A program made the position numbers and the translations under genes. The notes below the pieces were generated by a model, which was not told the DNA's origin, did no database searches, and was given only the letters and a program-made list of their open reading frames with translations. From contig NZ_UUON01000004.1 in NCBI RefSeq assembly GCF_900590885.1, forward strand, positions 372,001 to 436,000: a DNA stretch of 64,000 nucleotides. The letters run 5' to 3'. Positions 15,595 to 30,209 of the stretch are shown here, one piece after another. The stretch is from Pseudomonas viridiflava (lineage in GTDB: Bacteria; Pseudomonadota; Gammaproteobacteria; Pseudomonadales; Pseudomonadaceae). Position 1 is the stretch's first letter, and every line of letters starts with the position of its first letter.

Positions 15595-16836
15595 TCACTC
15601 GCCCTGTCGGGCCGGAGCGTCCAGCTCAAAAGCGGTGTGCAGCGCGCGTACAGCCAGTTCCAGGTACTTCTCTTCGATCACCACCGAGACTTTGATTTCC
15701 GAGGTGGAGATCATCTGGATGTTAATGCTTTCCTTGGCCAGCGCCTCGAACATGCGGCTGGCAACGCCGGCATGGGAACGCATGCCCACACCCACGATCG
15801 ACACCTTGGCAATCTTGGTATCGCCGACCACTTCACGGGCGCCAATCTCGCTCGCGGTGTTCTGCAGGATACGTTCGGCTGCATCGTACTCGTTGCGGTG
15901 CACGGTGAAGGTGAAATCGGTGGTGTTATCGTGCGAAACGTTCTGCACGATCATGTCGACTTCAATGTTCGCGCCGCTGATAGGGCCCAGGATCTTGAAC
16001 GCCACGCCCGGGGTGTCTGGCACGCCACGGATCGTCAGCTTGGCTTCATCGCGGTTGAAAGCGATGCCGGAAATGATCGGCTGTTCCATGGATTCCTCTT
16101 CATCAATAGTAATGAGGGTGCCCGGACCCTCTTTGAAGCTGTGCAATACGCGCAGCGGAACGTTGTACTTGCCGGCGAACTCCACCGCGCGGATCTGCAA
16201 CACCTTGGAACCGAGGCTGGCCATTTCCAGCATCTCTTCGAAGGTGATCTTGTCCAGGCGCTGAGCCACAGACACCACACGCGGGTCGGTGGTGTACACG
16301 CCGTCCACGTCGGTATAGATCTGGCATTCATCGGCCTTGAGAGCCGCTGCCAGCGCCACGCCGGTGGTGTCCGAACCGCCACGCCCGAGGGTCGTGATGT
16401 TGCCCTGCTCGTCCACACCCTGGAACCCTGCTACAACTACCACGCGACCGGCTTTCAGATCTGTGCGGATTTTCTGATCATCGATCTGCAGGATGCGCGC
16501 CTTGGTATGCGCACTGTCAGTCAGGATGCGCACCTGGCTACCAGTGTAGGACACGGCCGGCACGCCACGCTTGTTCAGGGCCATGGCCAACAGGGCAATG
16601 GTCACCTGCTCGCCGGTGGACACAATCACATCCAGCTCACGCGGCAGCGGTTGCTGGTCGCCACTGATTGCCTTGGCCAGATCGATCAGGCGATTGGTCT
16701 CGCCGCTCATGGCCGACAGCACCACCACCAGGTCGTCGCCGGCATCGCGGAATTTCTTAACCTTGTCGGCCACCTGCTCGATTCTTTCGACAGAGCCGAC
16801 CGAGGTGCCTCCAAATTTCTGTACGATCAAAGCCAT
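15595..16836 (-). CDS. lysC: Aspartate kinase
   Basis: Aspartate kinase phosphorylates aspartate in the first step towards lysine, threonine, methionine and diaminopimelate. In this 413-residue protein the N-terminal kinase domain opens with the ATP-site [13 protein letters not shown] and carries [26 protein letters not shown]. The C-terminal half has two ACT domains ([25 protein letters not shown] and [20 protein letters not shown]), the usual site of lysine/threonine feedback. The gene lies between alaS and rsmA, the conserved Pseudomonas order. An internal start for a separate beta subunit, known in some bacteria, is possible but not shown. Confidence 0.97.
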   Translation of the reverse strand: MALIVQKFGGTSVGSVERIEQVADKVKKFRDAGDDLVVVLSAMSGETNRLIDLAKAISGDQQPLPRELDVIVSTGEQVTIALLAMALNKRGVPAVSYTGSQVRILTDSAHTKARILQIDDQKIRTDLKAGRVVVVAGFQGVDEQGNITTLGRGGSDTTGVALAAALKADECQIYTDVDGVYTTDPRVVSVAQRLDKITFEEMLEMASLGSKVLQIRAVEFAGKYNVPLRVLHSFKEGPGTLITIDEEESMEQPIISGIAFNRDEAKLTIRGVPDTPGVAFKILGPISGANIEVDMIVQNVSHDNTTDFTFTVHRNEYDAAERILQNTASEIGAREVVGDTKIAKVSIVGVGMRSHAGVASRMFEALAKESINIQMISTSEIKVSVVIEEKYLELAVRALHTAFELDAPARQGE

Positions 16837-16896
16837 TTCTAAGCCGCCTCAGCCCGTAAAGGGGCGCCCAATAAACAAATCTTCAAGCAGCCAGGC

Positions 16897-16921
16897 GAGC
16901 CCATGACTAGACCATGGGCTC
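16897..16921. other. Stem-loop between alaS and lysC
   Basis: GAGCCCATG and CATGGGCTC form a 9-bp stem in the 97-base gap. There is no T run on either side, so it is more likely an RNA-processing or stabilising hairpin than an intrinsic terminator. Confidence 0.45.
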
Positions 16922-16933
16922 ATCCACAGCGCC

Positions 16934-19552
16934 TTAAATACCCGCCTCGACAAACGGCACGGTCAGGGCCAGGGCCGCGTCCAGGGCACCGGCGTCTACA
17001 CCACCGCCTTGTGCCATGTCCGGACGACCACCGCCCTTCCCGCCCACTGCCGCGGCGGCTTGCTTCATCAAATCACCGGCCTTGAGTTGGCCAGTCAGGT
17101 CCTTGGTTACACCGGCAACCAGAACGACCTTATCCTCATGGACACTGCCGAGCAGGATCACTGCGCGGCCGAGCTTGTTCTTCAACTGATCGACCAGGGC
17201 CAACAGCGCCTTGCCGTCCTGGCCGTCCAGGCGTGCGGCCAGGACTTTCACGTCCTTGACGTCCACCGCAGAAGCCGACAGATCGTCGCCTGCCGCGCTG
17301 GCTGCCTTGGCTTGCAACTGTTCCAACTGTTTCTCCAGCGCGCGGTTGCGCTCCAGCACAGCGGACAGCTTGTCGATCAGGTTGTCGCGGCTGCCCTTGA
17401 CCAGGCTGGCCGCTTCCTTGAGTTGTTCTTCGGCTGCATTGAGGTAGTCCAGGGCCGCAGCACCGGTCACTGCCTCGATACGGCGCACACCGGAGGCCAC
17501 GCCGCCTTCGCTGATGATCTTCAGCAGGGCAATGTCGCCGGTACGGTTAGCGTGGATACCGCCACACAGTTCTACCGAGAAGTCGCCGCCCATGCTCAGC
17601 ACGCGCACGCTGTCACCGTACTTCTCGCCAAACAGCGCCATGGCGCCCTTGGCCTTGGCGGTCTCGATGTCGGTTTCTTCGGTTTGCACCGGGGTGTTCT
17701 TGCGGATTTCGGCGTTGACGATATCTTCCAGGGCCTTGATCTGCGCAGGCTTGATCGCTTCAAAGTGGCTGAAGTCGAAACGCAGGCGCTGGCTGTCGAC
17801 CAACGAACCCTTCTGCTGGACGTGCTCGCCGAGTACCTGACGCAGCGCAGCGTGCAGCAAGTGCGTGGCCGAGTGGTTCAGCGCAGTCGCGTTACGCACG
17901 TCGGCATCGACCTGGGTGTCAACCGGCGCACCGACGGTCAGGTTGCCCAGCACCAGCACACCGTGGTGCAGGAACGCGCCGCCGGTCTTGGTGGTGTCGC
18001 GCACTTCAAAACGGCCGGAGGTCGAGCTCAGGAAGCCACAGTCGCCGATCTGGCCACCGGACTCGGCGTAGAACGGCGTCTGGTCCAGGACCACAACCGC
18101 CTCGTCGCCTTCGTTCAACACGTCGACCGACTTGCCGTCTTTATAGAGGGCGACGATCTTGGCCGAGCCCACGGTGGCACTGTAACCAATGAATTCGGTC
18201 GGTACGTCGACCTTGACCAGGGTGTTGTAGTCCAGGCCGAAGGAGCTGGCGGAACGCGCACGCACGCGCTGGGCTTCCATCTCACGTTCGAAACCGGCCT
18301 CATCGATGGTGAGCTCACGCTCACGGGCGATGTCGGCGGTCAGGTCCATCGGGAAGCCGTAGGTGTCGTACAGCTTGAACACCACATCACCCGGCACCAC
18401 GGTGCCTTTAAGCTCGGCCAGGTCCTGTTCCAGAATCTTCAGGCCGTGTTCCAGGGTCTTGGAGAATTGCTCTTCCTCGGCCTTGAGCACGCGCTCGATA
18501 TTGCCTTGCTGCTGCTTGAGTTCCGGGAAGGCTTCGCCCATCTCGGCAACCAGTGCGGCCACAATCTTGTAGAAGAAGCTGCCGGTGGCGCCCAGCTTGT
18601 TACCGTGACGGCAGGCGCGACGGATGATGCGACGCAGCACGTAGCCACGGCCTTCGTTGGACGGCAGCACGCCGTCGGCAATCAGGAAGCCGCAGGAACG
18701 GATGTGATCCGACACCACCTTGAGCGAAGACTGGCTTTCATTGGCGCAGCCAATGGCCGCCGCCGAGGCGCTCAGCAGGTTGGTGAACAGGTCGATTTCG
18801 TAGTTGGAGTGCACGTGCTGCATCACCGCACTGATCCGCTCCAGGCCCATGCCGGTATCCACCGACGGCGCCGGCAGCGGATGCAACACGCCGTCGGCGG
18901 TGCGGTTGAACTGCATGAACACGTTGTTCCAGATCTCGATGTAACGGTCGCCGTCTTCTTCCGGCGAGCCCGGCGGGCCACCCCAGATGTCGGCGCCGTG
19001 GTCGTAGAAGATCTCGGTGCACGGGCCGCACGGGCCGGTATCGCCCATGGTCCAGAAGTTGTCGGAGGCGTACGGCGCGCCCTTGTTGTCGCCGATGCGG
19101 ATCATGCGCTCGGCGGGCACGCCGATTTGCTGGGTCCAGATGTCATACGCTTCGTCGTCCGTCGCGTAGACGGTGACCCAGAGTTTTTCCTTCGGCAGCT
19201 TCAACACGCCGGTCAGGAAGGTCCAGGCGAAGGTAATCGCGTCTTTCTTGAAATAGTCACCGAAGCTGAAGTTACCCAGCATTTCGAAGAAGGTGTGGTG
19301 GCGTGCGGTGTAACCGACGTTTTCCAGGTCGCTGTTCTTACCGCCGGCGCGTACGCACTTCTGGCTGCTGGTGGCGCGGGTGTACGCGCGCTTTTCCTGG
19401 CCCAGGAAGCAGTCCTTGAACTGGTTCATGCCCGCGTTAGTGAACAGCAGGGTTGGGTCATTGCCCGGGATCAAGGAGCTGGAGGCGACACGGGTGTGCC
19501 CTTGCTCCTCGAAGAAGCGAAGGAAGGCTTCACGGATTTCTGCGCTTTTCAT
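16934..19552 (-). CDS. alaS: Alanyl-tRNA synthetase
   Basis: AlaS charges tRNA-Ala in the cytoplasm. In this 872-residue product, class II catalytic residues lie in the first 450 or so ([31 protein letters not shown], then [16 protein letters not shown]). The editing domain has the zinc ligands HSATHLLH and [10 protein letters not shown], and the C-terminal DHHA1 domain has the glycine-rich [16 protein letters not shown] start at the ATG before [13 protein letters not shown], preceded by TGGAAG; a frame 22 codons longer has a basic, non-conserved start. Confidence 0.97.
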   Translation of the reverse strand: MKSAEIREAFLRFFEEQGHTRVASSSLIPGNDPTLLFTNAGMNQFKDCFLGQEKRAYTRATSSQKCVRAGGKNSDLENVGYTARHHTFFEMLGNFSFGDYFKKDAITFAWTFLTGVLKLPKEKLWVTVYATDDEAYDIWTQQIGVPAERMIRIGDNKGAPYASDNFWTMGDTGPCGPCTEIFYDHGADIWGGPPGSPEEDGDRYIEIWNNVFMQFNRTADGVLHPLPAPSVDTGMGLERISAVMQHVHSNYEIDLFTNLLSASAAAIGCANESQSSLKVVSDHIRSCGFLIADGVLPSNEGRGYVLRRIIRRACRHGNKLGATGSFFYKIVAALVAEMGEAFPELKQQQGNIERVLKAEEEQFSKTLEHGLKILEQDLAELKGTVVPGDVVFKLYDTYGFPMDLTADIARERELTIDEAGFEREMEAQRVRARSASSFGLDYNTLVKVDVPTEFIGYSATVGSAKIVALYKDGKSVDVLNEGDEAVVVLDQTPFYAESGGQIGDCGFLSSTSGRFEVRDTTKTGGAFLHHGVLVLGNLTVGAPVDTQVDADVRNATALNHSATHLLHAALRQVLGEHVQQKGSLVDSQRLRFDFSHFEAIKPAQIKALEDIVNAEIRKNTPVQTEETDIETAKAKGAMALFGEKYGDSVRVLSMGGDFSVELCGGIHANRTGDIALLKIISEGGVASGVRRIEAVTGAAALDYLNAAEEQLKEAASLVKGSRDNLIDKLSAVLERNRALEKQLEQLQAKAASAAGDDLSASAVDVKDVKVLAARLDGQDGKALLALVDQLKNKLGRAVILLGSVHEDKVVLVAGVTKDLTGQLKAGDLMKQAAAAVGGKGGGRPDMAQGGGVDAGALDAALALTVPFVEAGI

Positions 19553-19698
19553 TAGGTTCTTCCACGGAGGCTGCGGCCAAAGGCCAGTGCGCAACATCAT
19601 CAGACGGAGCGACGGCAAAGGGCCGCATTATATCGGCCCTTTGCCGGTGGTACAGCGTGTTTATGCGATAGAGACAGTCAATTAGACGGTCTGCACGG

Positions 19699-20703
19699 TC
19701 ATTTTCGGGAAAAGTCGACGAATGTCTGCACGACTTGCTCGATCTGCGCACGGCTCACATCCAAATGCGTGACCATGCGCAGGCGTGGCGCGGCGCTCAG
19801 CTTGATCCCGCGTTCGGCGGCAAAGGCCTTCAAGGCCTGGGCCCGGTCGCCGACCTGCACGTAGACCATGTTGGTCTGCACCGGCTCCACGCTGTAGCCG
19901 GCCTTGCGCAATTCATCGCCCAGCCATTGAGCATTGGCATGGTCGTCGGCCAGGCGCTGCACCTGGTGATCCAGCGCATACAGCCCCGCCGCCGCCAGCG
20001 AGCCGGCCTGGCGCATACCGCCGCCGACCATCTTGCGCAAACGCCGCGCCTTGGCGATCAGCGCCTTGGAGCCGCACAGCACCGAGCCGATCGGCGCGCC
20101 GAGGCCCTTGGACAGGCACACCGACACCGAATCGAAATGCTGGGCAATCTCCCGCGCATCCACCCCCAGCTTGACTGCAGCGTTGTAGAGCCGCGCGCCG
20201 TCCAAGTGCAGGGCCAGGCCATGCTCACGGGTAAACGCGCGCGCCTTGGCCAGGTAGTCCAATGGCAGCACCTTGCCCTGCATGGTGTTTTCCAACGCGA
20301 GCAAGCGGGTGCGGGCGAAGTGGAAATCATCCGGCTTGATCGCCTCAAGCACTTGATTCAGGTCGAGCGAACCGTCCGCCTGCACTTCCAGCGGCTGCGG
20401 CTGGATCGAGCCCAGCACCGCCGCCCCGCCACCTTCGTATTTGTAGGTGTGGGCCTGCTGGCCGACGATGTATTCCTCGCCCCGCTCACAGTGAGCCATC
20501 AACGCCAGAAGGTTGCTCATGGTGCCGGTGGGCACGAACAACGCCGCGGCGAACCCCAGGCGCTTGGCCAGTTCGGCCTCCAGGTGGTTAACGCTGGGGT
20601 CTTCGCCGTAGACGTCATCGCCGCTGGCGGCAGTGGCCATGGCGTCGAGCATGCCGGGGGTGGGTTGGGTCACGGTGTCGCTGCGCAGGTCTATGGCGGT
20701 CAT
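19699..20703 (-). CDS. ltaE: Low-specificity L-threonine aldolase
   Basis: This PLP enzyme splits L-threonine and L-allo-threonine to glycine and acetaldehyde. The 334-residue product begins [19 protein letters not shown], the family's opening motif, with [14 protein letters not shown] after it. The PLP lysine is in [18 protein letters not shown] at about 195-205, and [15 protein letters not shown] precedes it. It stands alone between alaS and the FMN riboswitch, which diverges from it. Confidence 0.93.
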   Translation of the reverse strand: MTAIDLRSDTVTQPTPGMLDAMATAASGDDVYGEDPSVNHLEAELAKRLGFAAALFVPTGTMSNLLALMAHCERGEEYIVGQQAHTYKYEGGGAAVLGSIQPQPLEVQADGSLDLNQVLEAIKPDDFHFARTRLLALENTMQGKVLPLDYLAKARAFTREHGLALHLDGARLYNAAVKLGVDAREIAQHFDSVSVCLSKGLGAPIGSVLCGSKALIAKARRLRKMVGGGMRQAGSLAAAGLYALDHQVQRLADDHANAQWLGDELRKAGYSVEPVQTNMVYVQVGDRAQALKAFAAERGIKLSAAPRLRMVTHLDVSRAQIEQVVQTFVDFSRK

Positions 20704-20889
20704 GCGGGGGGCCTTTAATCATTGTTGGCGTATAAACGATTACTGCGGGCAAACCCGCGGAATATCAAGCCCCACCTGCATTCAATCGAATACCAACCAA
20801 ACAAACCGATATAGGTTATCGATACGGCGCTCGTGCAGTTTTTGAAAAACCATGTTAAAAACTCTCCGCCGCCAGGGTTCTGGCGGCAA

Positions 20890-21053
20890 CGTTCTCAGGG
20901 CGGGGTGCAATTCCCCACCGGCGGTAATTGCACGCAATGTGTATAGCCCGCGAGCGCTTGGCGCCTCGAACTGCTCACGCAGGACGGCGACAAGGTCAGC
21001 AGACCCGGTGTGATCCCGGGGCCGACGGTCATAGTCCGGATGAAGAGAGAACG
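20890..21053 (+). ncRNA. FMN riboswitch (RFN element)
   Basis: The conserved RFN blocks appear in order: CTCAGGGCGGGGTGCAATTC at the 5' side, CCCCACCGGCGGTAAT, then GTCAGCAGACCCGGTG, ATCCCGGGGCCGACGGTCA, and the closing GATGAAGAGAGAACG. The outer stem pairs CGTTCTC (20890-20896) with GAGAACG (21047-21053). It lies about 100 bases before ribH2 and is expected to reduce its expression when FMN is plentiful. Confidence 0.97.
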
Positions 21054-21122
21054 GGATTGGCACCTAAGGGCCGCACACCCCGTGTGTTTGCGTACCCTTA
21101 AATCCCATTCGATTCATAACGC

Positions 21123-21145
21123 CCTGTTTTTTTCTTAAACAGGAG
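21123..21145 (+). promoter_or_regulatory. Hairpin masking the ribH2 ribosome site
   Basis: CCTGTTT (21123-21129) can pair with AAACAGG (21137-21143), covering part of the AGGAG at 21141-21145, seven bases before the ATG. This suggests that the riboswitch acts at translation start. Confidence 0.6.
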
Positions 21146-21152
21146 TCAGAAC

Positions 21153-21662
21153 ATGCAACCCACCGCAATCGACAGCAAAAGCAAAAACCACCACGGCGAG
21201 CGCGTCGCGTTTATCCAGGCCTGCTGGCACAAGGATATTGTCGACCAATCCCGTAAAGGCTTCCTCGCCGAAATGATCGCCCAGGGCTACCAGGAATCGG
21301 ACATCGATTTCTTCGAAGTCGGCGGCGCCTTTGAAATGCCCCTGCACGCCAAGCTGCTGGCCAAGACCGGCCGTTACGCCGGTATCGTCGCTGCCGCGCT
21401 GGTGGTCGACGGCGGCATTTACCGTCACGAATTCGTCGCCCAATCGGTGGTCAGCGGCCTGATGCAAGTGCAGCTGGAAACTGAAGTACCGGTGTTCTCG
21501 GTGTCCCTGACCCCGCACCACTTCCACGCCGGCAGCGAGCACCATGCGTTCTTCCATGACCACTTTGTGCACAAGGGCCAGGAAGCTGCGCGCACCTGCG
21601 CCGACACCCTGCACAAAGTCCGCGCGATCCGCCGCAGCGAGCCACGCGCGGTAGCGGTCTAA
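21153..21662 (+). CDS. ribH2: 6,7-dimethyl-8-ribityllumazine synthase, type II
   Basis: Lumazine synthase condenses the ribityl pyrimidine with dihydroxybutanone phosphate, the penultimate step to riboflavin. The 169-residue product has ERVAFIQACWHKDIVDQSRKGF, FEVGGAFEMPLHAKLLAKTGRYAGIVAAALVVDGGIYRHEFVA and TPHHFH, features of the type II (RibH2, decameric) group known from Brucella and Mesorhizobium and unlike the standard RibH of a rib operon. It is a single gene under an FMN riboswitch. A second, housekeeping ribH elsewhere is likely but not visible. Confidence 0.92.
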   Translation: MQPTAIDSKSKNHHGERVAFIQACWHKDIVDQSRKGFLAEMIAQGYQESDIDFFEVGGAFEMPLHAKLLAKTGRYAGIVAAALVVDGGIYRHEFVAQSVVSGLMQVQLETEVPVFSVSLTPHHFHAGSEHHAFFHDHFVHKGQEAARTCADTLHKVRAIRRSEPRAVAV

Positions 21663-21680
21663 GCAACAACTCAAAACCAA

Positions 21681-21770
21681 TGTGGGAGGGGGCTTGCCCC
21701 CGATGGCGGTGTGTCAGCTACAGATAAGCTGGCTGACACACTGCTATCGGGGGCAAGCCCCCTCCCACAT
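21681..21770. repeat. REPIN (inverted REP pair)
   Basis: Two GTGGGAGGGGGCTTGCCCCCGAT elements in opposite orientation enclose a spacer that can itself fold (TGTGTCAGC.../GCTGACACA). It lies between convergent ribH2 and aruE. Confidence 0.92.
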
Positions 21771-21792
21771 TTGACCGACTCAATCTCAGGGT

Positions 21793-22797
21793 CTATGCCA
21801 GGCCAGCGTCCGTGGTTGGCACAATCAGTATCCCGGCCCGCAAGCCATTCTTCACCTTCGGGTTGGGGAAGATGATGCGCGCGCCCTCCTCCTCGATCAC
21901 CCAGCGGGTCTTGGCCACATCTTCGGCCAGCAGATAGCCCTGCGCCAACGGCGAGAAGTTTTCCACGTCTGCCGGCAGGTGCATCAGGAAGGCATCGCTG
22001 TGCTTGATGACTTCACGGGACACGGCAAACAGCTGCAGTCCCTCCAGACTCTCGGTGGCCGGCTCGCTGCCCTCGATGATCTGCTTGAGGCGGGTTTCCA
22101 GGCGGGACACGTCCACGCCCTGGTTCTGCCCGAACGGCCGCGCCTTGCCCAGCTCCAACGTGAAGGCTTCGGCCTGCAGTTGCTCGTAGGTAAACGCGGT
22201 GAAAGTAATCGAGGTTTTGTTCTGCAGCAGCACGGCCTGCATGCCGGCGGCGTTCAGGCGTGCCAGTTCGTGGCGTGAGTGCTGGCGCCCTTCTTTCCAC
22301 GGGTACAAGGCAAACTGCTCGATCTTCGAGCCGCGAATGGCGGTGTGCAGGTCGTAATGCAGGCGCGAACGGTCGGGCTGGCTGAAGAAGCTGCGTGCCA
22401 GTTGCTCAAGCTCGGCGGCGCGCATGGCTTCGGGGCCGATGTTTTGTTCATGCCGGCCGTTGAACAGCCGGTTGACGTCCAGCTCAAGGTAACGCTCGCC
22501 GCGGCGCATGGCCTCGGGGTTACCGAACAGGAACAGAATTCGGGCGCGGGGTTTGATCTCCCCACGGGCAATGCCATGCAACAGGCGGTCGAGCAGTTCG
22601 ATCGGCGCGGTTTCGTTGCCATGGATGCCGGACGACAGCAGCAGGTCGCTGCCGTTGTCCAAGGCCTGCGGCGGGCGCACTTCCAGCGCGCCCTCGCTGA
22701 GCCAGCGCATCTGCACGCCGTCGACAGTCAGTTGAATTTTTTGCGCCGGTTCACGACCGGCGAGGGTCAGTTCAAGCAGTTTGCCGAGGGCGAGCAT
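21793..22797 (-). CDS. aruE: Succinylglutamate desuccinylase (AruE/AstE)
   Basis: Last step of the arginine succinyltransferase pathway: N-succinylglutamate to succinate plus glutamate. The 334-residue product is a zinc-dependent M14-like enzyme. Zinc ligands are seen in [15 protein letters not shown] (His 59, Glu 62) and [13 protein letters not shown] (about 146-158). The C-terminal domain holds [22 protein letters not shown], with the catalytic Glu. It is the promoter-distal gene of the aru cluster, 11 bases after the small gene at 22809. Confidence 0.95.
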   Translation of the reverse strand: MLALGKLLELTLAGREPAQKIQLTVDGVQMRWLSEGALEVRPPQALDNGSDLLLSSGIHGNETAPIELLDRLLHGIARGEIKPRARILFLFGNPEAMRRGERYLELDVNRLFNGRHEQNIGPEAMRAAELEQLARSFFSQPDRSRLHYDLHTAIRGSKIEQFALYPWKEGRQHSRHELARLNAAGMQAVLLQNKTSITFTAFTYEQLQAEAFTLELGKARPFGQNQGVDVSRLETRLKQIIEGSEPATESLEGLQLFAVSREVIKHSDAFLMHLPADVENFSPLAQGYLLAEDVAKTRWVIEEEGARIIFPNPKVKNGLRAGILIVPTTDAGLA

Positions 22798-22808
22798 AAG
22801 CAGCTTCC

Positions 22809-23099
22809 TTAGTGGTTGCAGCCTGGGCCGTGGACGTGATCGTCGTCGTCACCTTCAACGTCGGCCGGTTCCATTTCCAGTTGCAGGCTCATCAGGTTAG
22901 TGGCCAATGGGCGCATCAGCAGGTTGGCGTACTCGGCGTCGCCTTCTTCCACGTCCACGCCGATCAGCAATTGGCCACGGCCGTCGTGCTGGATCCAGAT
23001 TTCCTTGCCCTGCCAGACCACGGCGACGCGGGTGCAGGAAGTTTCCAGCTGGGTGCCGTCGGTGTCTTCAAGAATCAGTTTCAGGGTGTCGGTGGTCAT
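22809..23099 (-). CDS. Conserved small protein of the aru cluster
   Basis: A 96-residue acidic protein found between aruB and aruE in other pseudomonads (PA0900 position). Some databases call it topoisomerase-II-like, but nothing in the sequence supports that. The C-terminus has an acidic run followed by HVHGPGCNH, a plausible metal-binding tail. It is close behind aruB and before aruE, so cotranscription is expected. Function unknown. Confidence 0.8.
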   Translation of the reverse strand: MTTDTLKLILEDTDGTQLETSCTRVAVVWQGKEIWIQHDGRGQLLIGVDVEEGDAEYANLLMRPLATNLMSLQLEMEPADVEGDDDDHVHGPGCNH

Positions 23100-23123
23100 A
23101 AAATAACTCTCAGCCGTATGGCG

Positions 23124-24470
23124 TTAATTAATCTGGAAAGGATAAACCGAGCCCAGTTTAAGGATTTGCGTCAGTTCATCCAATGCCGTCCGGCACTCCA
23201 GCAACAATTGCGGGTCAGCCAGGTCGGTTTCGCGCAGGCTGTCGCGGTAGTGCTTGTCGACCCACTGGGTCAAGGTGTCGTACAACGGCGCGGTCATGAT
23301 AACGCCTGGGTTTACCGCCGCCAGCTCGGTTTCGTTCAAGGCCACACGCAGGCGCAGGCACGCCGGGCCGCCGCCGTTCTGCATGCTTTGCTTGAGGTCG
23401 AAGACTTTCACTTCGCGGATCAACCCACCGGCAGCCGTGAGGTTTTGCAGGTACTGCCACACGCGCTCATTGGCGCGGCATTCTTCCGGCACGATCAGCA
23501 GCATCGAGCCGTTAGGGCGCGTCAGCAACTGGCTGTTGAACAGGTAGGAACGCACCGCGTCTTCGACACTGACCTGGGCGCGCGGCACGCACACCGACTG
23601 GAAATTACCGCCCAGCTTGCCCAACTTGGCCTGCAGCTCGCCGAGCATCTGCTCGGTATGGAGGAAGGCGTCTTCGTGATAGAACAGCACCTCGCCGTTG
23701 CCCACCGCAATCACGTCGTTGTGGAACACGCCGGCATCGATCACTGCCGGGTTCTGTTGGGCGTAGACCACGCCGTCGTCTTTCAAGCCGTGCAGGCGCG
23801 CGACGGCCTGGGAGGCTTCGAGGGTCTGGCGCGCCGGGTATTTCTGCGGCGCGGCGTAACGCGGGTCGAACGCGCTGCGGCCGAACACGAAAAACTCCAC
23901 GCCCGCCTCACCGTACTCACGGCAGAAACGCGTGTGGTTGGCCGCGCCTTCGTCGCCGAACTGCGCCACCGCCGGCAACGCGGCGTGGTGGGCAAAGTGT
24001 TTGTCGTCGGCGAACATCGCCCCCAGCACGCGGCTGGTGGTCGGGTGTTCGATGCTGCGGTGGTATTTGCAGTTGAGGTTGGCGGCGGTGAAGTGCACGC
24101 GGCCGTCAAAGGTGTCGGCGCTCGGGCTGACGGTGGCGGCGTTGGCCACCCACATGCTCGATGCCGAGCAGCTGGCGACCAGCAAAGGCATGGCCTGCTT
24201 GGCGGCTTGCTGGATGACTTGGGCATCACTGCCGCTGAAACCGAGGCTGCGCAAGGCCGCTACATCAGGACGTTCCTGGGGCGCCAATACGCCTTGCACA
24301 AAGCCCATGTCCATCAGGGCCTTCATTTTCTGCAGGCCCTGCAACGCCGCTTCCTTGGGGTTGGAATGCTGCTGGCTGTTGCTCTGGGACGCGACGTTGC
24401 CGAAGGACAAACCGCCGTAGTTATGGGTCGGCCCCACTAGACCGTCAAAATTGACTTCATAGGATTTCAT
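23124..24470 (-). CDS. aruB: N-succinylarginine dihydrolase (AruB/AstB)
   Basis: Second pathway step: N2-succinylarginine to N2-succinylornithine, two ammonia and CO2. The 448-residue product starts [25 protein letters not shown], the conserved opening. It contains [20 protein letters not shown] and the catalytic Cys within [13 protein letters not shown] near the C-terminus, as in the amidinotransferase-fold superfamily. A longer frame adds 19 residues but lacks this conserved start. A decayed REPIN separates it from aruD. Confidence 0.96.
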   Translation of the reverse strand: MKSYEVNFDGLVGPTHNYGGLSFGNVASQSNSQQHSNPKEAALQGLQKMKALMDMGFVQGVLAPQERPDVAALRSLGFSGSDAQVIQQAAKQAMPLLVASCSASSMWVANAATVSPSADTFDGRVHFTAANLNCKYHRSIEHPTTSRVLGAMFADDKHFAHHAALPAVAQFGDEGAANHTRFCREYGEAGVEFFVFGRSAFDPRYAAPQKYPARQTLEASQAVARLHGLKDDGVVYAQQNPAVIDAGVFHNDVIAVGNGEVLFYHEDAFLHTEQMLGELQAKLGKLGGNFQSVCVPRAQVSVEDAVRSYLFNSQLLTRPNGSMLLIVPEECRANERVWQYLQNLTAAGGLIREVKVFDLKQSMQNGGGPACLRLRVALNETELAAVNPGVIMTAPLYDTLTQWVDKHYRDSLRETDLADPQLLLECRTALDELTQILKLGSVYPFQIN

Positions 24471-24534
24471 CGGCGAGGCTCCACGAACATCTGTTTTTAT
24501 AGGCATCAAAAGTCTGCAACACACCATAAATCCA

Positions 24535-24640
24535 ATGTGGGAGGAGGCTTGGCTCCGATAGCAGTCTGCCAGTTAATCAATAGGTGACTGACACAGCGCC
24601 ATCGGGGGCAAGTCGAATCGTCGCACCGCCCCTCCCAGAT
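24535..24640. repeat. Decayed REPIN between aruB and aruD
   Basis: The left REP reads GTGGGAGGAGGCTTGGCTCC, and the right REP is interrupted (GGGGGCAAGTCGAATCGTCG...CCCCTCCCA) by about a dozen extra bases. The palindrome is no longer intact, unlike the other copies. Confidence 0.8.
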
Positions 24641-24656
24641 TAAATCACTGTCACCT

Positions 24657-27148
<2,492 letters not shown>

Positions 27149-27198
27149 GCTATCTCCTCAGACGGGCCGCCTTGCAGCCACCCGCGACACTCAATTCT

Positions 27199-28218
27199 TT
27201 AAACCGCTACCAAACGCACGCTTGCGCCTTCGCCTACACCCAGCGCTTCGGCGGCGGCCAGGTCCAGGGTTACCGGTTTACCCGGCGCGTAGTCCAGTTC
27301 CAGCATCACCGCGCGGTAATCCTGCAACTGGCCATTGCTGACCAGGTACTGGCGCCCTGCCCCTTTGATCATCTCGCCGATCTTCACCGGCACCACGCGG
27401 CTTTGGGCAATCGAGCGAATGCCCGAGACCCGTGCGTGCAGCGTCGGGCCGCCGTCGAAGATGTCGATGTAATGGTCGGTCTCGAAGCCTTCGCGCATGA
27501 GGATGTCGAAGGTGATCTGCGCACGCGGGTGCACCTGGCCCATCGCCTCTTGGGCTTCGTCCGGCAGCAGTGGCACGTAGATCGGGTAATGCGGCATCAG
27601 CTCGGCGAGGAAGGTGCGGCTTTTCAGCCCGCACAGGCGCTCGGCGGCGGCGTAATTGAGGTCGAAGAAGTTGCGACCGATGGCGTCCCAGAACGGCGAA
27701 TCACCGTTCTCGTCGCTGTAGCCGACAATCTCGGTTACCACCGAGTCGGCAAAACGCTCGGGGTGGCCGGCGACAAACAGCAGGCGGCCACGGGAATTGA
27801 GCTCCGACCATGGCGACCCGACCAGCTCGGGCACCACGTAGAAACTGGTGAGCAGGCTGTTGCCGGTGAGGTCATGGCACTGGGAAAGCACGTGAATCTT
27901 GTTGTGGATCTTCAACTCGCGGGAAGCGTGCACGAAGGTTTCGTTACGAAAGCTGTAGAACGGCTCCGAGTAACCGGCCGAGGCGACGATGGCCGAGCAG
28001 CCGGCGAGCTTGCCGGTCTCGGTGTCTTCGAGCACGAAGAAATAGCTTTCTTCACCGTTGAAACTGACCTCGGCCGCGAAGGACGCTTCGCTGGCGGCGA
28101 TCTTGTCGCTCAGGCGTTCCACATCATCCGGCAAGGAGGTGACACCAATCGGGCTGTCCGCAGCCAGACGCTGTACCTCGCCCAGATCAGCCATTTGCGC
28201 GGGGCGCATCACCAGCAT
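27199..28218 (-). CDS. aruF: Arginine/ornithine N-succinyltransferase, alpha subunit
   Basis: Alpha subunit of the arginine succinyltransferase; 339 residues. It starts MLVMRPAQMADLGEVQRLAADSPIGVTSLPDDVERL and shows the family blocks GDSPFWDAIGRNFFDL and EGFETDHYIDIFDGGPTLHA, parallel to AruG. Fifty bases separate it from aruG. The order F-G-D-B-small-E is the standard Pseudomonas aru order. A REPIN lies between it and aruC upstream. Confidence 0.95.
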   Translation of the reverse strand: MLVMRPAQMADLGEVQRLAADSPIGVTSLPDDVERLSDKIAASEASFAAEVSFNGEESYFFVLEDTETGKLAGCSAIVASAGYSEPFYSFRNETFVHASRELKIHNKIHVLSQCHDLTGNSLLTSFYVVPELVGSPWSELNSRGRLLFVAGHPERFADSVVTEIVGYSDENGDSPFWDAIGRNFFDLNYAAAERLCGLKSRTFLAELMPHYPIYVPLLPDEAQEAMGQVHPRAQITFDILMREGFETDHYIDIFDGGPTLHARVSGIRSIAQSRVVPVKIGEMIKGAGRQYLVSNGQLQDYRAVMLELDYAPGKPVTLDLAAAEALGVGEGASVRLVAV

Positions 28219-28305
28219 GGTGTCACTCCTTAACTCGAAAACTCATAGGAAAAATTACCGGACAGGCCTGAAAACAACACCTATCCCCTTGTAGAGCACA
28301 TTCCA

Positions 28306-28396
28306 ATGTGGGAGGGGGCTTGCCCCCGATAGCAGTCTGTCAGTTGATAAATCAGGTGACTGATCCACCGCTATCGGGGGCAAGCCCCCTCCCACA
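28306..28396. repeat. REPIN between aruC and aruF
   Basis: Intact inverted REP pair with the GGGGGCTTGCCCCC core; the inner part (CAGTTGATAAATCAGGTGACTG) is partly self-complementary. It lies inside the presumed aru transcript. Confidence 0.92.
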
Positions 28397-28415
28397 TTTG
28401 ATCCCGGCTAGCCGA

Positions 28416-29735
<1,320 letters not shown>

Positions 29736-29765
29736 TTATAGCGCCAACCCCCGATTTTCGCGGGT

Positions 29766-29781
29766 TTACGCCAATGCGACA
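29766..29781 (-). promoter_or_regulatory. ArgR half-site upstream of aruC
   Basis: The minus strand reads TGTCGC-ATTGGCGT-AA, a full match to the Pseudomonas ArgR half-site TGTCGC-N8-AA. A related GCGAC sequence lies about 15 bases further upstream, giving the expected pair. Confidence 0.72.
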
Positions 29782-29935
29782 AATACCGTCGCAATGGCGC
29801 AGTTTAAACGCTGGCGCGGGGTTTGCGGCATCGGCACGCGGATTTGTCTCGGCCCTGGCAAAAACCATCTATGCACCGCCTGCGTCCTGCCCGGTCTTGG
29901 TCCCCTTGGCTGTCATTCCCGTTGGAATCCAAGCC

Positions 29936-30209
29936 ATGAGCAATCTCTCTCCAAGCCGTCACTACACGCTACCGACCCTGAACCTGCGCATGCCACGCGT
30001 CACCTTCCTGGCGTTCAGGGGCGACAGCAGCACCACCAGCGTCGAGGCGTTCCTCAATAGCTTCTCCAAATTGCGGCAACTGCGTATTCACAAGGCCAGG
30101 CTGGAGGATATCCCGCAGGCGGTTTTCACATCAGCGAGATGCCCGACCTCACCCGGCCGCTGGCCGATATCGATATCCCGCCCCTGCTCGCGATTGGTGG
30201 GAGGACTAA
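29936..30209 (+). pseudogene. Frameshifted remnant ORF between aruC and argR
   Basis: An ATG behind GGAA opens MSNLSPSRHYTLPTLNLRMP and continues with a coherent, codon-biased stretch to LRIHKARLEDIP (about residue 60). The sense then moves to a second frame (GGFHISEMPDLTRPLADIDI) and perhaps to a third ending RDWWED followed by a stop at 30207. In-frame continuation would run far through argR on the wrong strand. I read it as a small gene broken by one or two single-base deletions; a complete copy may exist in relatives (PA0894 position). Function unknown. Confidence 0.4.

Noticed and set aside
15517..16842. Long plus-strand frame opposite lysC
   Set aside because: Shadow of lysC; residue composition is that of reversed codons and it has no ribosome site.
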